A DNA stretch of 64,000 nt from assembly GCF_024721155.1 (NCBI RefSeq), contig NZ_JAHVAP010000005.1, forward strand, positions 124,001-188,000. Direction: 5' to 3'. Shown here piece after piece: positions 38,200-48,590 of the stretch. Position 1 is the stretch's first letter, and the number at the start of each line of letters is the position of its first letter. The notes beneath the pieces were generated by a model. That model did no database searches. It worked only from the letters and a program-made list of their open reading frames with translations, and was not told the DNA's origin. Source of the stretch: Mucilaginibacter phenanthrenivorans (GTDB lineage: Bacteria; Bacteroidota; Bacteroidia; Sphingobacteriales; Sphingobacteriaceae). The position numbers were made by a program, and so were the translations under genes.

Positions 38200-40995
38200 T
38201 TAGTAAAATGTGTAGTTAAATGCTATTGAATAATTGGAGCCAGGCGTATACCTCCTAAAGATGTAACCTGTGCCGGGCGGGGTATAGGTTTTACCATCAA
38301 GCTGGTACGTGAAATCGTATTTTTGATTCAGGATGTCGCTGCCATTAAATTTAATTTCGCCTTTGCTTTTAAGCACCTTATATCCAACCTGGAAATCGAG
38401 CACATTGCGCGGGTTTTCGTAAACGCTTGGGAAACGCACACCACCAGCATAAAATATCCTTTTGCCCAAACGATTAAACAGCACGTTCAGCGAAAGCTTG
38501 TTATTAAATTCGGTATGCTGCAAGCCTGCATTAATAACATAGGGCGACTGGCCAACCAATGGTCTCGATTTTTCCAACCGGTTAACACCGTCATCAGGAT
38601 TGGTAACTTTTGATTTGTTGAATGAAAAATTTGCGTAAGCCGTGGTAGATTTAAAAAATGCCGCGCTGCCAATAAAGTCAAGCGTTTTACGCACCTCAAG
38701 TTCAAAGCCATAAACATAGGCCGATTTTGAATTAAAATAACTGATGGTAGTTGATGAGTTTACGTCATCAATTACCGGTTCAATTGCATTGGTGAAGTTT
38801 TTGTAAAATGCCGAAACTGAAAAGATTTGCCCTGCTGAAGGGTACAGCTCATACCTTATATCTGCGTTGTCAATAGTGGTACGTTTTAGCGTTGGTTCGC
38901 CCTGTATCGTTGAAAGCAGCTCATAATCATAATAAGGAAAAGGAGCTACTTCACGCAACTCGGGGCGCGCTACTGTTCGATAATACGATGCCCTGAAATT
39001 TGCTTTTTTTGTTAAGCTGTAAGTAAAATTTACCGAAGGCAGAAGATCAAGGTTATCAAGATCCGTACGTGGTTGTTTTACGTTAGTTTCTTCTGTACGT
39101 AGTTTCAGGTTAAACTTCTCGGCCCTTAAACCATAAACAATCCTTACACCCTCGCCTATTTTATTATCCAGCATAGCATAAGCCGAGTTTGTTAAACTGT
39201 TGGCGGTGTACCTGTCGGTAGGGTTTGATAATTCGTCCAGATTATACAAGCCGGTGTTAATCACATTTTGCCCGAAAAGGGTACCGATAGGCCGCTCTAA
39301 AATAGCATTCGAGTCGTAATTAGGGTCGTTTGTATTAAGCACCAGGCCCAGGAACCTGGCACTAAATGTACGGTCGCGGTATTGCGAGTTTACGCCTGTT
39401 TTAAAAACGCTTTGGCTAAACATTTTAACCGGAAGGCTAAAATCTATCTTACCCGAGTAAACGTTTTCGCTTAAATGTGAAAACAAGCGGGCGTTTTCTT
39501 TTTGAAGGCCTGTAACCTGGGCAACGTACGGATCGCCGGGGGCATTTTGTTTATAATTTACCTTACGTTGATCAGGTTGGTCGTTTAAAACATTGTTGTA
39601 ACTCAGGTTCCATTTTAGTTTGGCATTTTTCGCCCCTATGCCGTGCTCGCCATCTAATGTGGTTTTAAACAAGGTTTTTTCAAGCAGGTCATAAGCGTAA
39701 AAATGGTTATCGCCGGTGGTTGATGTACTTGTATTTCGTCCGGTACGATAGGTAAACTGATCGTCAAATATCCGGTTATATAAAGTTTTAAAAGTTATTT
39801 TGCTTTTGCCGAAACTGTAAGCAAAATTAGCCAGGGCGCCTACATTGGTTGAGAATTTGTACTGCTGATTGTGGTAATCGTAATTATCAAACTGCTGCTG
39901 CAGATCGGGGATAAACGTTTGCGAATTTCTATAGGTTAAAGCAATGGTGGTACCAAACCTGTTTTTGCTTTTTCCAATTTCGCGTACATCGCCTAAGGTA
40001 AACTGGTAGTTTTGAGTTGGCAGGGCCTTGCTCGTATAAATATTAAAGTCGTTATTTAAGCTATTAATAGCCTGGATATTGCCATTGGGGGTTAGTTGCC
40101 TGTTTACGATTTGATTTGATGATGGGAAATTTGAAGTTAACTTCCGGCTGCCATCATCAAACCCGAAATAATCGCCCACCCTGCGGTATCCGCTTCTAAA
40201 ATCCTTAAACGTGCTCTGTGTGTTGTAGCCATAGCCTATTCCAATATTTACAAAATTCTGATCGGGTATGTCTTTAGTAAGGATCTGCACATTACCACCT
40301 GCAAAATCTCCGGGCATATCCGGGCTGGCGGTTTTACTGATAATAATATTATCAATTAATGATGCCGGAATAATATCGAACGAAAAGGCCTTGCGGTTAG
40401 GTTCAGTGCTTGGCAATGGCGCCCCATCCAATGATGCGCTGTTGTACCGATCGCTTAAGCCACGGACCACTACAAACTTATTGTCCTGTATGGTTGTGCC
40501 GCTTACGCGCTTTAATACATCGCTGGTACTTTTATCCGGCGATTTTCTGATCAACTCCGATGAAATTCCGTCAGCAATAGAAATGCTGTTTTTTTGAATA
40601 GCATATAATGCGCTCGTCGATTCCTGCCGGTAAGTTGCCTTTATTACAACCTCGTTAAGTTTTGAAATCCCGGCTTGCCCTAAAGCAACATCAAGGCCGG
40701 TTGCGGTACCGGCCTTAACCTCCACTTCAGATACTACCTTGCCTTCATATCCAATATACTTAATAGTAAGTGCATAGGTCCCTGGTTTTAAGCCGTTCAA
40801 AACGTAATGGCCCTCCACATCAGTAGCAGTGCCGGTTGTGGTTCCCTGGATTCCTACGGTTGCACCTATTAATGTTTCGCTGGTTTTTACATCTATAACC
40901 TTGCCAACAATTTTACCGGTTCCCTGGGCAAAAACAACCGAACAACTTACAGTTAGGAGAAGGAACGCCAGAACAGAATTTATAACTTTTTTCAC
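38200..40995 (-). CDS. TonB-dependent receptor with CarboxypepD_reg-like N-domain
   Basis: A 931-residue outer-membrane receptor with a GTG start, signal peptide (1-23), a carboxypeptidase-regulatory-like domain (about 27-110: GKIVGKVIDVKTSETLIGATVGIQGTTTGTATDVEGHYVLNGLKPGTYAL), a plug domain (about 130-260: SDVLKRVSGTTIQDNKFVVVRGLSDRYNSASLDGAPLPSTEPNRKAF) and a 22-strand-type barrel ending in SIAFNYTFY with the C-terminal aromatic. It lies 41 bp upstream of the beta-helix lipoprotein. It differs from SusC by lacking the SusC box and a SusD partner. The substrate cannot be deduced. Confidence 0.93.
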   Translation of the reverse strand: MKKVINSVLAFLLLTVSCSVVFAQGTGKIVGKVIDVKTSETLIGATVGIQGTTTGTATDVEGHYVLNGLKPGTYALTIKYIGYEGKVVSEVEVKAGTATGLDVALGQAGISKLNEVVIKATYRQESTSALYAIQKNSISIADGISSELIRKSPDKSTSDVLKRVSGTTIQDNKFVVVRGLSDRYNSASLDGAPLPSTEPNRKAFSFDIIPASLIDNIIISKTASPDMPGDFAGGNVQILTKDIPDQNFVNIGIGYGYNTQSTFKDFRSGYRRVGDYFGFDDGSRKLTSNFPSSNQIVNRQLTPNGNIQAINSLNNDFNIYTSKALPTQNYQFTLGDVREIGKSKNRFGTTIALTYRNSQTFIPDLQQQFDNYDYHNQQYKFSTNVGALANFAYSFGKSKITFKTLYNRIFDDQFTYRTGRNTSTSTTGDNHFYAYDLLEKTLFKTTLDGEHGIGAKNAKLKWNLSYNNVLNDQPDQRKVNYKQNAPGDPYVAQVTGLQKENARLFSHLSENVYSGKIDFSLPVKMFSQSVFKTGVNSQYRDRTFSARFLGLVLNTNDPNYDSNAILERPIGTLFGQNVINTGLYNLDELSNPTDRYTANSLTNSAYAMLDNKIGEGVRIVYGLRAEKFNLKLRTEETNVKQPRTDLDNLDLLPSVNFTYSLTKKANFRASYYRTVARPELREVAPFPYYDYELLSTIQGEPTLKRTTIDNADIRYELYPSAGQIFSVSAFYKNFTNAIEPVIDDVNSSTTISYFNSKSAYVYGFELEVRKTLDFIGSAAFFKSTTAYANFSFNKSKVTNPDDGVNRLEKSRPLVGQSPYVINAGLQHTEFNNKLSLNVLFNRLGKRIFYAGGVRFPSVYENPRNVLDFQVGYKVLKSKGEIKFNGSDILNQKYDFTYQLDGKTYTPPGTGYIFRRYTPGSNYSIAFNYTFY

Positions 40996-41119
40996 TCAAA
41001 ATATTTTGATGCAAAGCTATTTCTGCCATTTTTACCAAACGATTTTTAGCCATTATCAAACCATTATATGTTTCTGTTCAGTGCGTTACCAATGGTTCAT
41101 TTTCATAACCATTATGGCC

Positions 41120-41641
41120 TTATCCCCGTTTTTCTACCAGTATCTGTGCTAAAATCCCCTCGTTATTTACCAAAGCCATCTGCCTGATCATCCTGTCAAA
41201 GCCTGCGTTGTTCAAAGCTATGGATTTGAGCTTTTCGTTAGCCTTTGCTAATACGCGCAAACAGGTGTATTTTTCCTGCCAGGTAATTTCCTCTATCAAG
41301 TCATCTTCAAAAACATCAAATAAACTGTTAAGCACGCTTATTAAATAATTGGCTTTTGGCGTAAGGGTGATGAGTTTACCCCTGCGGTCTTTAAAGTTCA
41401 CCTCTTTGGTAACATAGTTTTTGTTTATCAGCGATGTTATTATAGCAACCATATTTGATTTTTCTACTTGCAACTCATCGCAAATAGCTTTCTGTGTGGT
41501 ACGGCCGCCGGCCCTGTTTATGGTTAAAATAATAGGGTAATGCTGATAAATGTCTATTTCCTTTAGTGCACCAAATAAATATTGCTGGTATGATTTATTA
41601 ACCTGGATTAACTGCAGATTCAGATCTTCTCCAAAATTCAT
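41120..41641 (-). CDS. MarR-family transcriptional regulator
   Basis: A 173-residue winged-helix regulator. Helix-turn-helix and wing: GGRTTQKAICDELQVEKSNMVAIITSLINKNYVTKEVNFKDRRGKLITLTPKA (about 48-100) fits MarR, flanked by dimerisation helices. The ATG at 41641 is chosen over an upstream TTG. It lies 124 bp upstream of the TonB receptor on the same strand and may regulate it. Confidence 0.87.
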   Translation of the reverse strand: MNFGEDLNLQLIQVNKSYQQYLFGALKEIDIYQHYPIILTINRAGGRTTQKAICDELQVEKSNMVAIITSLINKNYVTKEVNFKDRRGKLITLTPKANYLISVLNSLFDVFEDDLIEEITWQEKYTCLRVLAKANEKLKSIALNNAGFDRMIRQMALVNNEGILAQILVEKRG

Positions 41642-41739
41642 TTTATTAATAACAATACCCGGCACAGGCAAAAACCAGCCGCCGGGAAATGAATAATTAT
41701 GTTAATTATAATGGATTGTGGCTAAATGCCGCGAGAAGG

Positions 41740-42129
41740 CTAAATAAGGAATGTCTGAAAAACCAGGTGCTTCTGAAGTACCGGAAATTGGGTTTTTCCC
41801 GAAAGAAAATTATACTTTGCTACTTTGGGGGATGCAAAGGCATAGCTAATGGCAAATAAGCTAAACAACAGGTATATTATGGCAACAGTTCTTAACTTAA
41901 AGTGCACCGGCGGAGTTGAAAGGTGGCGCTTATAAAAAAAATCCCAACTCAGGTTGTGGCCGCCGCATTCAAAATATTGATGATGTGCAGACTTGGTTTT
42001 ACTGATCACAGATTGATGATGATGAGTCATTACCTTGCCCGAAATAAGGCTGGAGATCGGCGATACCACTATAATTCCCACCGCTAAAAACAGTAAAAAC
42101 TTTATGAATATTTTAAATAGCACCGACAT
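41740..42129 (-). CDS. Small membrane protein of unknown function
   Basis: A 129-residue protein with two transmembrane helices (about 6-29 and 82-101) and a His-rich loop between them (THHHQSVISKTKSAHHQYFECGGHN). The loop, with four to six His and one Cys, could bind a metal, but there is no recognised motif. It is transcribed in the same direction as the MarR gene, 98 bp from it. Confidence 0.55.
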   Translation of the reverse strand: MSVLFKIFIKFLLFLAVGIIVVSPISSLISGKVMTHHHQSVISKTKSAHHQYFECGGHNLSWDFFYKRHLSTPPVHFKLRTVAIIYLLFSLFAISYAFASPKVAKYNFLSGKTQFPVLQKHLVFQTFLI

Positions 42130-42395
42130 CTGTTTTTGTTGAACAATACTTAATCAATACAAATATTTACATTATTGATAGCGCTGGCAACTGAATTTAA
42201 TTTGTTAATATAAATTTAACAATGACTTTATTTATTAAATAATTTAACCATCTGGGTATAAATTAATACAATGACCAATAACAGGCATTTTTACCACCTA
42301 TGGATAGTAATTACTATCCCCGGAAAACAATACTTGGCAGCGCTCCTTCTATTTGATGCGATGATTCTTGTATCTTAGCCCCTGATTCTGAAAAT

Positions 42396-43712
42396 ATGCG
42401 TTTCCCCAACATTAAAGGTTTTGATCAGCAGGCTTTAGAAAAGTATTTCAAAAATACGGGGATGACTTTTATAGGTAAAGTGGGCAGCCTGCTTATCAAA
42501 CTCATTGTTAACATTGCTGTTGCGCGATATCTAAGCAAAGCCAAGCTGGGTATTATAACCGGAGGCATTACTTATATCTATTTATTTTCAGCGCTTGCCA
42601 CACTGGGGCTCGACCAGTTTATTGTTAAGGAGCTACATCAATTCCCAAAAAACCGCGACCAAATTTTAGGTACATCCTTTTGGATGAAGTTGTCTGGCGG
42701 CATAGCCTGTATTCCATTAATATGGTTAGCCTACCAGGTTTATCCCGCCCAGGGAACGCCGTATAATTATGTGCTGATAATTTCGGCGGTGGGAGTTTTC
42801 CAGGCGTTTAACGTTATCGACTCTTATTTTCAGTCAGAGGTTCAATCAAAATATATTATGCAGGTACAGGTTATTGGAAACCTTTTATCTGCAGCGATAA
42901 AGCTGGTGCTTATCTACCTAAAGATGCCGCTTATCGCCTTTGTATATGCCTATGCTTTAGATTTCCTGCTACTGGCTACAGGATATTACTTTACCTATCA
43001 GCGCAAAGGACGCAATATTTTCAATTGGGCATACAATAGCCAATTGGCAAAAAAACTACTGCAGCATTCATGGCCGTTGATTATATCAGGAATAATGGTT
43101 TCCTTATACATGAAGATAGACCAATTGATGATCCAGAACATATCCGGCCCATCAGAGGCCGGTGCTTACGCCACAGTTGCATCATTAAGCGAGGCCTGGA
43201 ATTTCGTTCCTACTGTTATTGTGACAACCCTGTTCCCGGCCATATTAAATGCCCGCCGTGATGATTTGGACCGTTATAAAAAACGTATTCAAAACCTTTA
43301 CGACTTGATGGTTTACCTGAGTTTACCTGCGGCTATAATTATTACGTTTTCTTCGCATTTGATCTATAAAGTGTATACTCCCGAGTTTGCTTATGCTGCG
43401 CCCGCTTTATCAGTACACATCTGGTCGGGGGTATTTGTATTCTTAGGAGCAGCTAATAGTCAGTATCTGATAGCCGAGGGCTACGTTAAGCTTACCTTTT
43501 GGCGCACAGGGTTTGGTGCTTTAGTGAACATCGTTCTCAACCTTATCCTGATCCCCAAAATGGGGCTGATGGGGGCTGCTATTGCTACACTAATAGCTTA
43601 TGCCAGTTCAGCATTTTTTGTATTGCTGATCCCAAAAGTAAACAAACAGGGTGTTATGATGTTAAAATCATTATTTCTAATTTCGCTCGCACAAAAAATC
43701 ATTAAAAAATGA
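42396..43712 (+). CDS. Polysaccharide flippase (Wzx/RfbX-type)
   Basis: A 438-residue MOP-superfamily transporter with about 12-14 transmembrane helices. The N-terminal KYFKNTGMTFIGKVGSLLIKLIVNIAVARYLSKAKLGI and central SWPLIISGIMVSLYMKIDQLMIQNISGPSEAGAYATV are typical of lipid-linked oligosaccharide flippases. It would move undecaprenyl-linked repeat units across the inner membrane. Its stop overlaps the start of the methyltransferase gene (ATGA). It opens the surface-glycan region of the window. Confidence 0.92.
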   Translation: MRFPNIKGFDQQALEKYFKNTGMTFIGKVGSLLIKLIVNIAVARYLSKAKLGIITGGITYIYLFSALATLGLDQFIVKELHQFPKNRDQILGTSFWMKLSGGIACIPLIWLAYQVYPAQGTPYNYVLIISAVGVFQAFNVIDSYFQSEVQSKYIMQVQVIGNLLSAAIKLVLIYLKMPLIAFVYAYALDFLLLATGYYFTYQRKGRNIFNWAYNSQLAKKLLQHSWPLIISGIMVSLYMKIDQLMIQNISGPSEAGAYATVASLSEAWNFVPTVIVTTLFPAILNARRDDLDRYKKRIQNLYDLMVYLSLPAAIIITFSSHLIYKVYTPEFAYAAPALSVHIWSGVFVFLGAANSQYLIAEGYVKLTFWRTGFGALVNIVLNLILIPKMGLMGAAIATLIAYASSAFFVLLIPKVNKQGVMMLKSLFLISLAQKIIKK

Positions 43713-44356
43713 GTAAAATTTCCTCATTGCTTCAGGTATTAACCAGCCCTGCAAGGCTGAAGGCGTTGTTGTCATTTAACCATAAAGGATATTTGAACGA
43801 TATAGGATGGTTCAAAGGTTTCGACAGCAAATCGCCGGTTGACGGTGAGGGTAACCCCATTCCGTGGGTAACTTATTCTTTTATCGATTTTATAAAGGAG
43901 CGCATCCAAAAGCACCATTCCGTATTTGAATTCGGCTCGGGCAACTCAACTTTTTTTTACGCCAAATACGCTGGGCTGGTAGTTTCGGTTGAGCATGATA
44001 AGGAATGGTTTGATAAGATCGTAAAATCCAAGCCGGCCAATTCAGAGATGATCTTTTGTGAGCTGATCCGCGATGGCGACTATTGCCGGATGCCCATAAA
44101 GCTTGAGGAAAAATTCGACATATTGATTGTGGATGGCCGCGACAGGGTAAATTGCTGCAAACAGGCTGTAAATGCAGTTTCTGAAAATGGCGTTATTGTA
44201 TTGGACGATTCAGAGCGCGACTTTTACCAGGAAGGTATTAAGTTTTTAAAGGGCAAAGGATACAAGGAATTATCATTCAGCGGAATTTCGCCCGGGTTAT
44301 TCTATCGTAAATCAACATCTGTGTTTTATAAGGCTGCCAATTGCCTGGATATTTAA
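43709..44356 (+). CDS. Class I SAM-dependent methyltransferase-like protein
   Basis: A 215-residue protein with a Rossmann-type methyltransferase core: SVFEFGSGNSTFFYAKYAGLVVSVEHDKEWFDKI (SAM site, about residues 75-108) and FDILIVDGRDRVNCCKQAV. The form lacks the catalytic motif of any specific family I can name; it resembles FkbM/glycan-linked methyltransferases. It overlaps the flippase gene by 4 bp, suggesting it modifies the exported glycan. Confidence 0.8.
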   Translation: MSKISSLLQVLTSPARLKALLSFNHKGYLNDIGWFKGFDSKSPVDGEGNPIPWVTYSFIDFIKERIQKHHSVFEFGSGNSTFFYAKYAGLVVSVEHDKEWFDKIVKSKPANSEMIFCELIRDGDYCRMPIKLEEKFDILIVDGRDRVNCCKQAVNAVSENGVIVLDDSERDFYQEGIKFLKGKGYKELSFSGISPGLFYRKSTSVFYKAANCLDI

Positions 44357-44597
44357 TAAATAAGTCTGGCCGCAAACAGCTGCTTACCCCCTAACTAATA
44401 AGCAATTAGTGAGCTAGCGTTAACCATTGCATGCCGTTTTTTATCATTGTGCAAAAAAATATCAGGGCACGAAAAAAAATGTTTCTGAATTAGGCAGCGG
44501 AATATTAGCTTTATATACTTTTTACTCCGGGCTTTATTGATAACTATTGAACACATTTTACCGTAAAAGTTTCTGTTTAGGCACAATAAAAAAAGGC

Positions 44598-47500
44598 ATG
44601 CGCTTTTTAACATTCCTGTTGGCTTTTATTACCTTTTGCTTTTACACCCAGGCTGGTTTAAAGCCGGTAAAAAGTCCTTATCCGCCTAAAAAAAGTCCGA
44701 TAATAAGATTTGCTCCCGGCCAAATCTTAACCTTTAAAATTCCACAGCAAATTGCAACCGAAGTTATTGATGAAACCAGTCATTCCATTGGAATTGTGGT
44801 ACACGCGGGACAAGTTATTACTTCATTAACACCAACAATAACGGTAACGGCCGGCTCAACGGTAAACCCGGCATCCGGGGTTCCGCAGAATTTTACCAGC
44901 GCTGTGGGTTACACTGTTGATGCCGCGGATCCAAGTGGTGGCACTTATTACTCTGTAAACGTTTTGGCTGCAAGAAGTCCGTCGCCAATATGTACCGGTA
45001 CATCAACCACAATAGCAGGTGATCCGCCGCCGCCAATTGCGGTCACCTACAGGTGGGAAATTCTTGACGCTGCAGGCAATTGGAACCCCGCAGCCGGCAT
45101 AAACACAAACCTCAATTATACAACAGCAACACTTACAAGTAATCCAACCACGGCAAAAATCTATTCGTTCAGGCGCGCAATAATAGTATCCGCCGTAGGT
45201 ACTACTTATGATTCTTATAACGATCTTGCGGTAAATCCGTCTATTCCAATCGCTAACTATGGAATTACCCAGCCAAATCCCGGTTCCTTTTGTGGAAGCG
45301 GCACTGTCGGAATAATTAATGGCGAACTGCCAACAGGTGGTAATGGCAGCTATACCTATCAATGGCAAATCTCGACAGACAATGGCGCCACCTTTAACGA
45401 TATAGGCTCAAATGATAAATTACAAAGCTATATTCCCCCGGCGCCATTTACTGCAACTACCCTTTACCGACGAAAGACAGCTTCCGGACCCTGCACCCCG
45501 CCTGTTGTGAGTAATACGGTTACCATAAGCATAGTAGAACCCATTAACAGCAATGCGATTACGGCTCACGGGCCTACGTCTTTTTGTGTCGGCGGCCAAC
45601 CGGAAACCATTACAGGAAACGGACCGGGAGGCGGTGATGGCACGTTAATTATTGAATGGAGAAGTTCGACTGACAATATAACTTTTACGCCTATTATAGG
45701 AGCTAATGATATAAATAAATATACGCCACCCGCATTAAATGTAACAACCTATTATCGCCGTTATGTAACCTCGGGCCCTTGTACAACACCTAATATTGGC
45801 AATCTCATTACCTTCACGGTAGAATCTGCCTTAGGCAATAATACACTAACCCCGCTCGCCGCCGGTTCCCATTGTGCAAGCTATGCGCCGGGTCCCTTAC
45901 AAGGCAGCCAACCTACCGGGGGCGACGGTGTTAATTATACTTATGTATGGCAAAGTGCCGCAACCGCCGCCGGTCCATTCACTGTAATTCCAAATTCAAA
46001 CGTACAGAACTACAATCCGCAAACGGTAACACAAACAACTTACTACCAACGCGCAATTACGTCCGATGCATGCGATGTGCCATTGCTGAGTAACGTCATT
46101 TCCGTAAATATAGAGCCTCCCCTGGCAAAAAACACCATAAATAACCCGCCGGTTGTATCATTTTGCCAAAGCGGCTCGCCCGGACCGATACCGGGATTAC
46201 TACCGACCGGCGGCAACGGAATCTTTACTTATGTTTGGCAAAGCTCAACCAATGGCGGATTAACTTTTAACCCAATCCCAAATTCAAACGTACAAAATTA
46301 CGACCCGCAAACCGTTACCCAAACTACAATTTTTCAGCGGAGTGTAACGTCGGGATCGTGTACCGTACCATTAGTAAGCGGGCCTGTAACTATAACCGTT
46401 ACGCCTGCAATTACATCCAATATAATAAATCAACCGCCCAACGCTTCTTATTGTGTAACAAGCAGTCCGTTAACTATCTCAGTGCAACCACCAACGGGCG
46501 GAAATGGCTCATACACCTATCAATGGGAAAGTTCTACAAACAATACCACCTTTTTCCCGATAAACGGTGCAACATCACCAGATTATTCCGCACCGGCTTT
46601 AACTAAAACAACCTGGTTTAAACGGGTAGTGTCGTCCGGCTTTTGCCTTGGCACATCAGAGAGCAATGTCGTAGTTGTAACAATTAACCCGGCGCTTGCC
46701 AATAATATCATAACAGCACCACCTGTGAACAAATTTTGCGAAGCGGGTGACGCAGGGCCAATTACGGGCCTACCACCTTCAGGCGGCGACGGCAATTACA
46801 CCTATCGGTGGGAACAATCAACTGACAACATTATTTTTACCCCAATAAATGGCGAGACAGGCGCAACTTTTGATCCGCCAAATCTTACCTCAACCATGTT
46901 TTACCACCGCGTGGTAATGAACAGCATTTGCACAACGCCATTGATCAGTAATTCGGTTGAAATACATATTACACCAGCGATAACAGGTAATACCATAAAC
47001 ACACCACCTATTGGTTTTTGTGTTAGTGCAAATCCAGGGGATATCTCAGGAAGTCCTCCCGGTGGTGGTGACGGCCCTGGTACATACACGTATCAATGGT
47101 ACAGCTCCACTGATAACCAGGCTACCTGGAGTCTCATTGCTGGTGTTAATACCATAGATTACAATAATCCGCCTACTATTTATACAACCACCTGGTACAG
47201 GCGTGATGTAACGTCCGGAACTTGTGTACTGCAAAGTACCCCTCAAAGGATTGTTGTCAACCAAACGCCTGCTAATGTATCTGTCGATCCGGTTGCCCCA
47301 ATTTGTCCCGGCAATCCGGCTATAATTTCTGTCACTTCGCCTGATCCTACATTAACTTATAACTGGTACGATTCGCCGGATAAATCGAATTTGCTGATAA
47401 CAGCTACTTCCTATACCACCGATGCCTTAACCCAGAGCAAAACATATCATTATTATGTTGAGGCTACAAACAGTGGCTCCTGCTCAAGCCCGGTGCTTAC

Positions 47501-48590
47501 CAGGGTAGACGTAACAGTCCTGACCCCGCCAAGCGCGCCGGTGTTGGTTAACGCAAACCCATCTGCTTGTGCAGGCTCAACCACCACGCTAAGTGTTGCC
47601 AACCCGCAGGCATCGTTAACTTACAATTGGTATCCGTCAAATGCAAACCCCGATCAGCCCGCTATCTGGTCGTTACCTGACTTCACGCCGCCTCCAGTGG
47701 GTAACACTACAACGTACTATGTACAGGCGGTAAACAGCGCCGATTGTATGTCGCCATATACAGCGGCTACCATTACAGCTAAACAGGCGCCAAAATTAGT
47801 AACCGCAAAGGGTACAAGTGTTTGCCCCGGCTATCAAGCCAGCCTAACTGCCACTACTTTTGACCAAAACGTAACTATAAACTGGTATGCAGATCCAACA
47901 GGCGGTACCAGCCTCTCTGCAACTGCGAACTTTCAAACACCTCCGGTTAATACCCCAACTACTTATTATGTAGACGCAACTGATAATGCTACAGGCTGCC
48001 CATCGCCGTCGCGAACAGCCGTACAGGTCGACTTGCTACAACAGTTGGCTACGCCGGTGCCGTATGTAAGTTCAGTTACTACATCAACCATAACTTTCCA
48101 ATGGCCTGCAGTGCCGGGCGCGGGAGAATATGAAGTAAGTACTGATGGCGGCGCCACATTCACCTTCCCTACAGGAGGAGTTTCTGGTTTAACCCATGAA
48201 GTAAGCGGGCTACAGGTTAATGAAAGTATTACTATTATTGTGCGCGCTACCGGGGCACCATGCCAGTTGAGCGCTAATTCATTACCGGTAACCGGTACCA
48301 CCATTGATCCGTTAGCCGACTTAATATTTGTTGCCAATGCCTTTACCCCAAATGGTGACGGAAAAAATGATGTGGTATATGTGCGTAATAGAAATATAAA
48401 GAGCCTGAAATTTTATGTGTACGACCAATGGGGCGAAATGCTGTATACCACGGTAAACCAGCAAAACGGCTGGGACGGCACCTATAAAGGCAGGGCTGAG
48501 CCTGCCGGAGTTTATGTATATTACCTGGAGGCTATAATGAACGACGGAAAACAAGTGAAGAAAAAAGGAACGGTTACATTAATAAGGTGA
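44598..48590 (+). CDS. Large secreted adhesin-like protein with T9SS type B C-terminal domain
   Basis: From the ATG at 44598 this is a 1330-residue protein; the longer frame starts with TTG at 44547. It has a signal peptide (1-20), about seven tandem repeats of about 95 residues (FCxxG.PGPI.G..PTGG.G.YTY.WQ.STD ... Y.R.VTSG.C), three Ig-like repeats (CPG ... TYNWY ... TYYV.A....GC), one fibronectin-III-like domain (about 1150-1235) and the C-terminal domain FVANAFTPNGDGKNDVVYVRN ... GWDGTYKGRAEPAGVYVYYLEAIMNDGK...GTVTLI, which is the gliding-motility-associated/CHU_C (type B) T9SS signal. Each long repeat holds a conserved Cys pair. The PorP/SprF gene follows with a 4-bp overlap. Confidence 0.92.
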   Translation: MRFLTFLLAFITFCFYTQAGLKPVKSPYPPKKSPIIRFAPGQILTFKIPQQIATEVIDETSHSIGIVVHAGQVITSLTPTITVTAGSTVNPASGVPQNFTSAVGYTVDAADPSGGTYYSVNVLAARSPSPICTGTSTTIAGDPPPPIAVTYRWEILDAAGNWNPAAGINTNLNYTTATLTSNPTTAKIYSFRRAIIVSAVGTTYDSYNDLAVNPSIPIANYGITQPNPGSFCGSGTVGIINGELPTGGNGSYTYQWQISTDNGATFNDIGSNDKLQSYIPPAPFTATTLYRRKTASGPCTPPVVSNTVTISIVEPINSNAITAHGPTSFCVGGQPETITGNGPGGGDGTLIIEWRSSTDNITFTPIIGANDINKYTPPALNVTTYYRRYVTSGPCTTPNIGNLITFTVESALGNNTLTPLAAGSHCASYAPGPLQGSQPTGGDGVNYTYVWQSAATAAGPFTVIPNSNVQNYNPQTVTQTTYYQRAITSDACDVPLLSNVISVNIEPPLAKNTINNPPVVSFCQSGSPGPIPGLLPTGGNGIFTYVWQSSTNGGLTFNPIPNSNVQNYDPQTVTQTTIFQRSVTSGSCTVPLVSGPVTITVTPAITSNIINQPPNASYCVTSSPLTISVQPPTGGNGSYTYQWESSTNNTTFFPINGATSPDYSAPALTKTTWFKRVVSSGFCLGTSESNVVVVTINPALANNIITAPPVNKFCEAGDAGPITGLPPSGGDGNYTYRWEQSTDNIIFTPINGETGATFDPPNLTSTMFYHRVVMNSICTTPLISNSVEIHITPAITGNTINTPPIGFCVSANPGDISGSPPGGGDGPGTYTYQWYSSTDNQATWSLIAGVNTIDYNNPPTIYTTTWYRRDVTSGTCVLQSTPQRIVVNQTPANVSVDPVAPICPGNPAIISVTSPDPTLTYNWYDSPDKSNLLITATSYTTDALTQSKTYHYYVEATNSGSCSSPVLTRVDVTVLTPPSAPVLVNANPSACAGSTTTLSVANPQASLTYNWYPSNANPDQPAIWSLPDFTPPPVGNTTTYYVQAVNSADCMSPYTAATITAKQAPKLVTAKGTSVCPGYQASLTATTFDQNVTINWYADPTGGTSLSATANFQTPPVNTPTTYYVDATDNATGCPSPSRTAVQVDLLQQLATPVPYVSSVTTSTITFQWPAVPGAGEYEVSTDGGATFTFPTGGVSGLTHEVSGLQVNESITIIVRATGAPCQLSANSLPVTGTTIDPLADLIFVANAFTPNGDGKNDVVYVRNRNIKSLKFYVYDQWGEMLYTTVNQQNGWDGTYKGRAEPAGVYVYYLEAIMNDGKQVKKKGTVTLIR

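Noticed and set aside
44547..44597. Upstream extension of the adhesin gene
   Set aside because: It would start with TTG and place 17 residues before a standard signal peptide; the ATG at 44598 gives the correct signal sequence.
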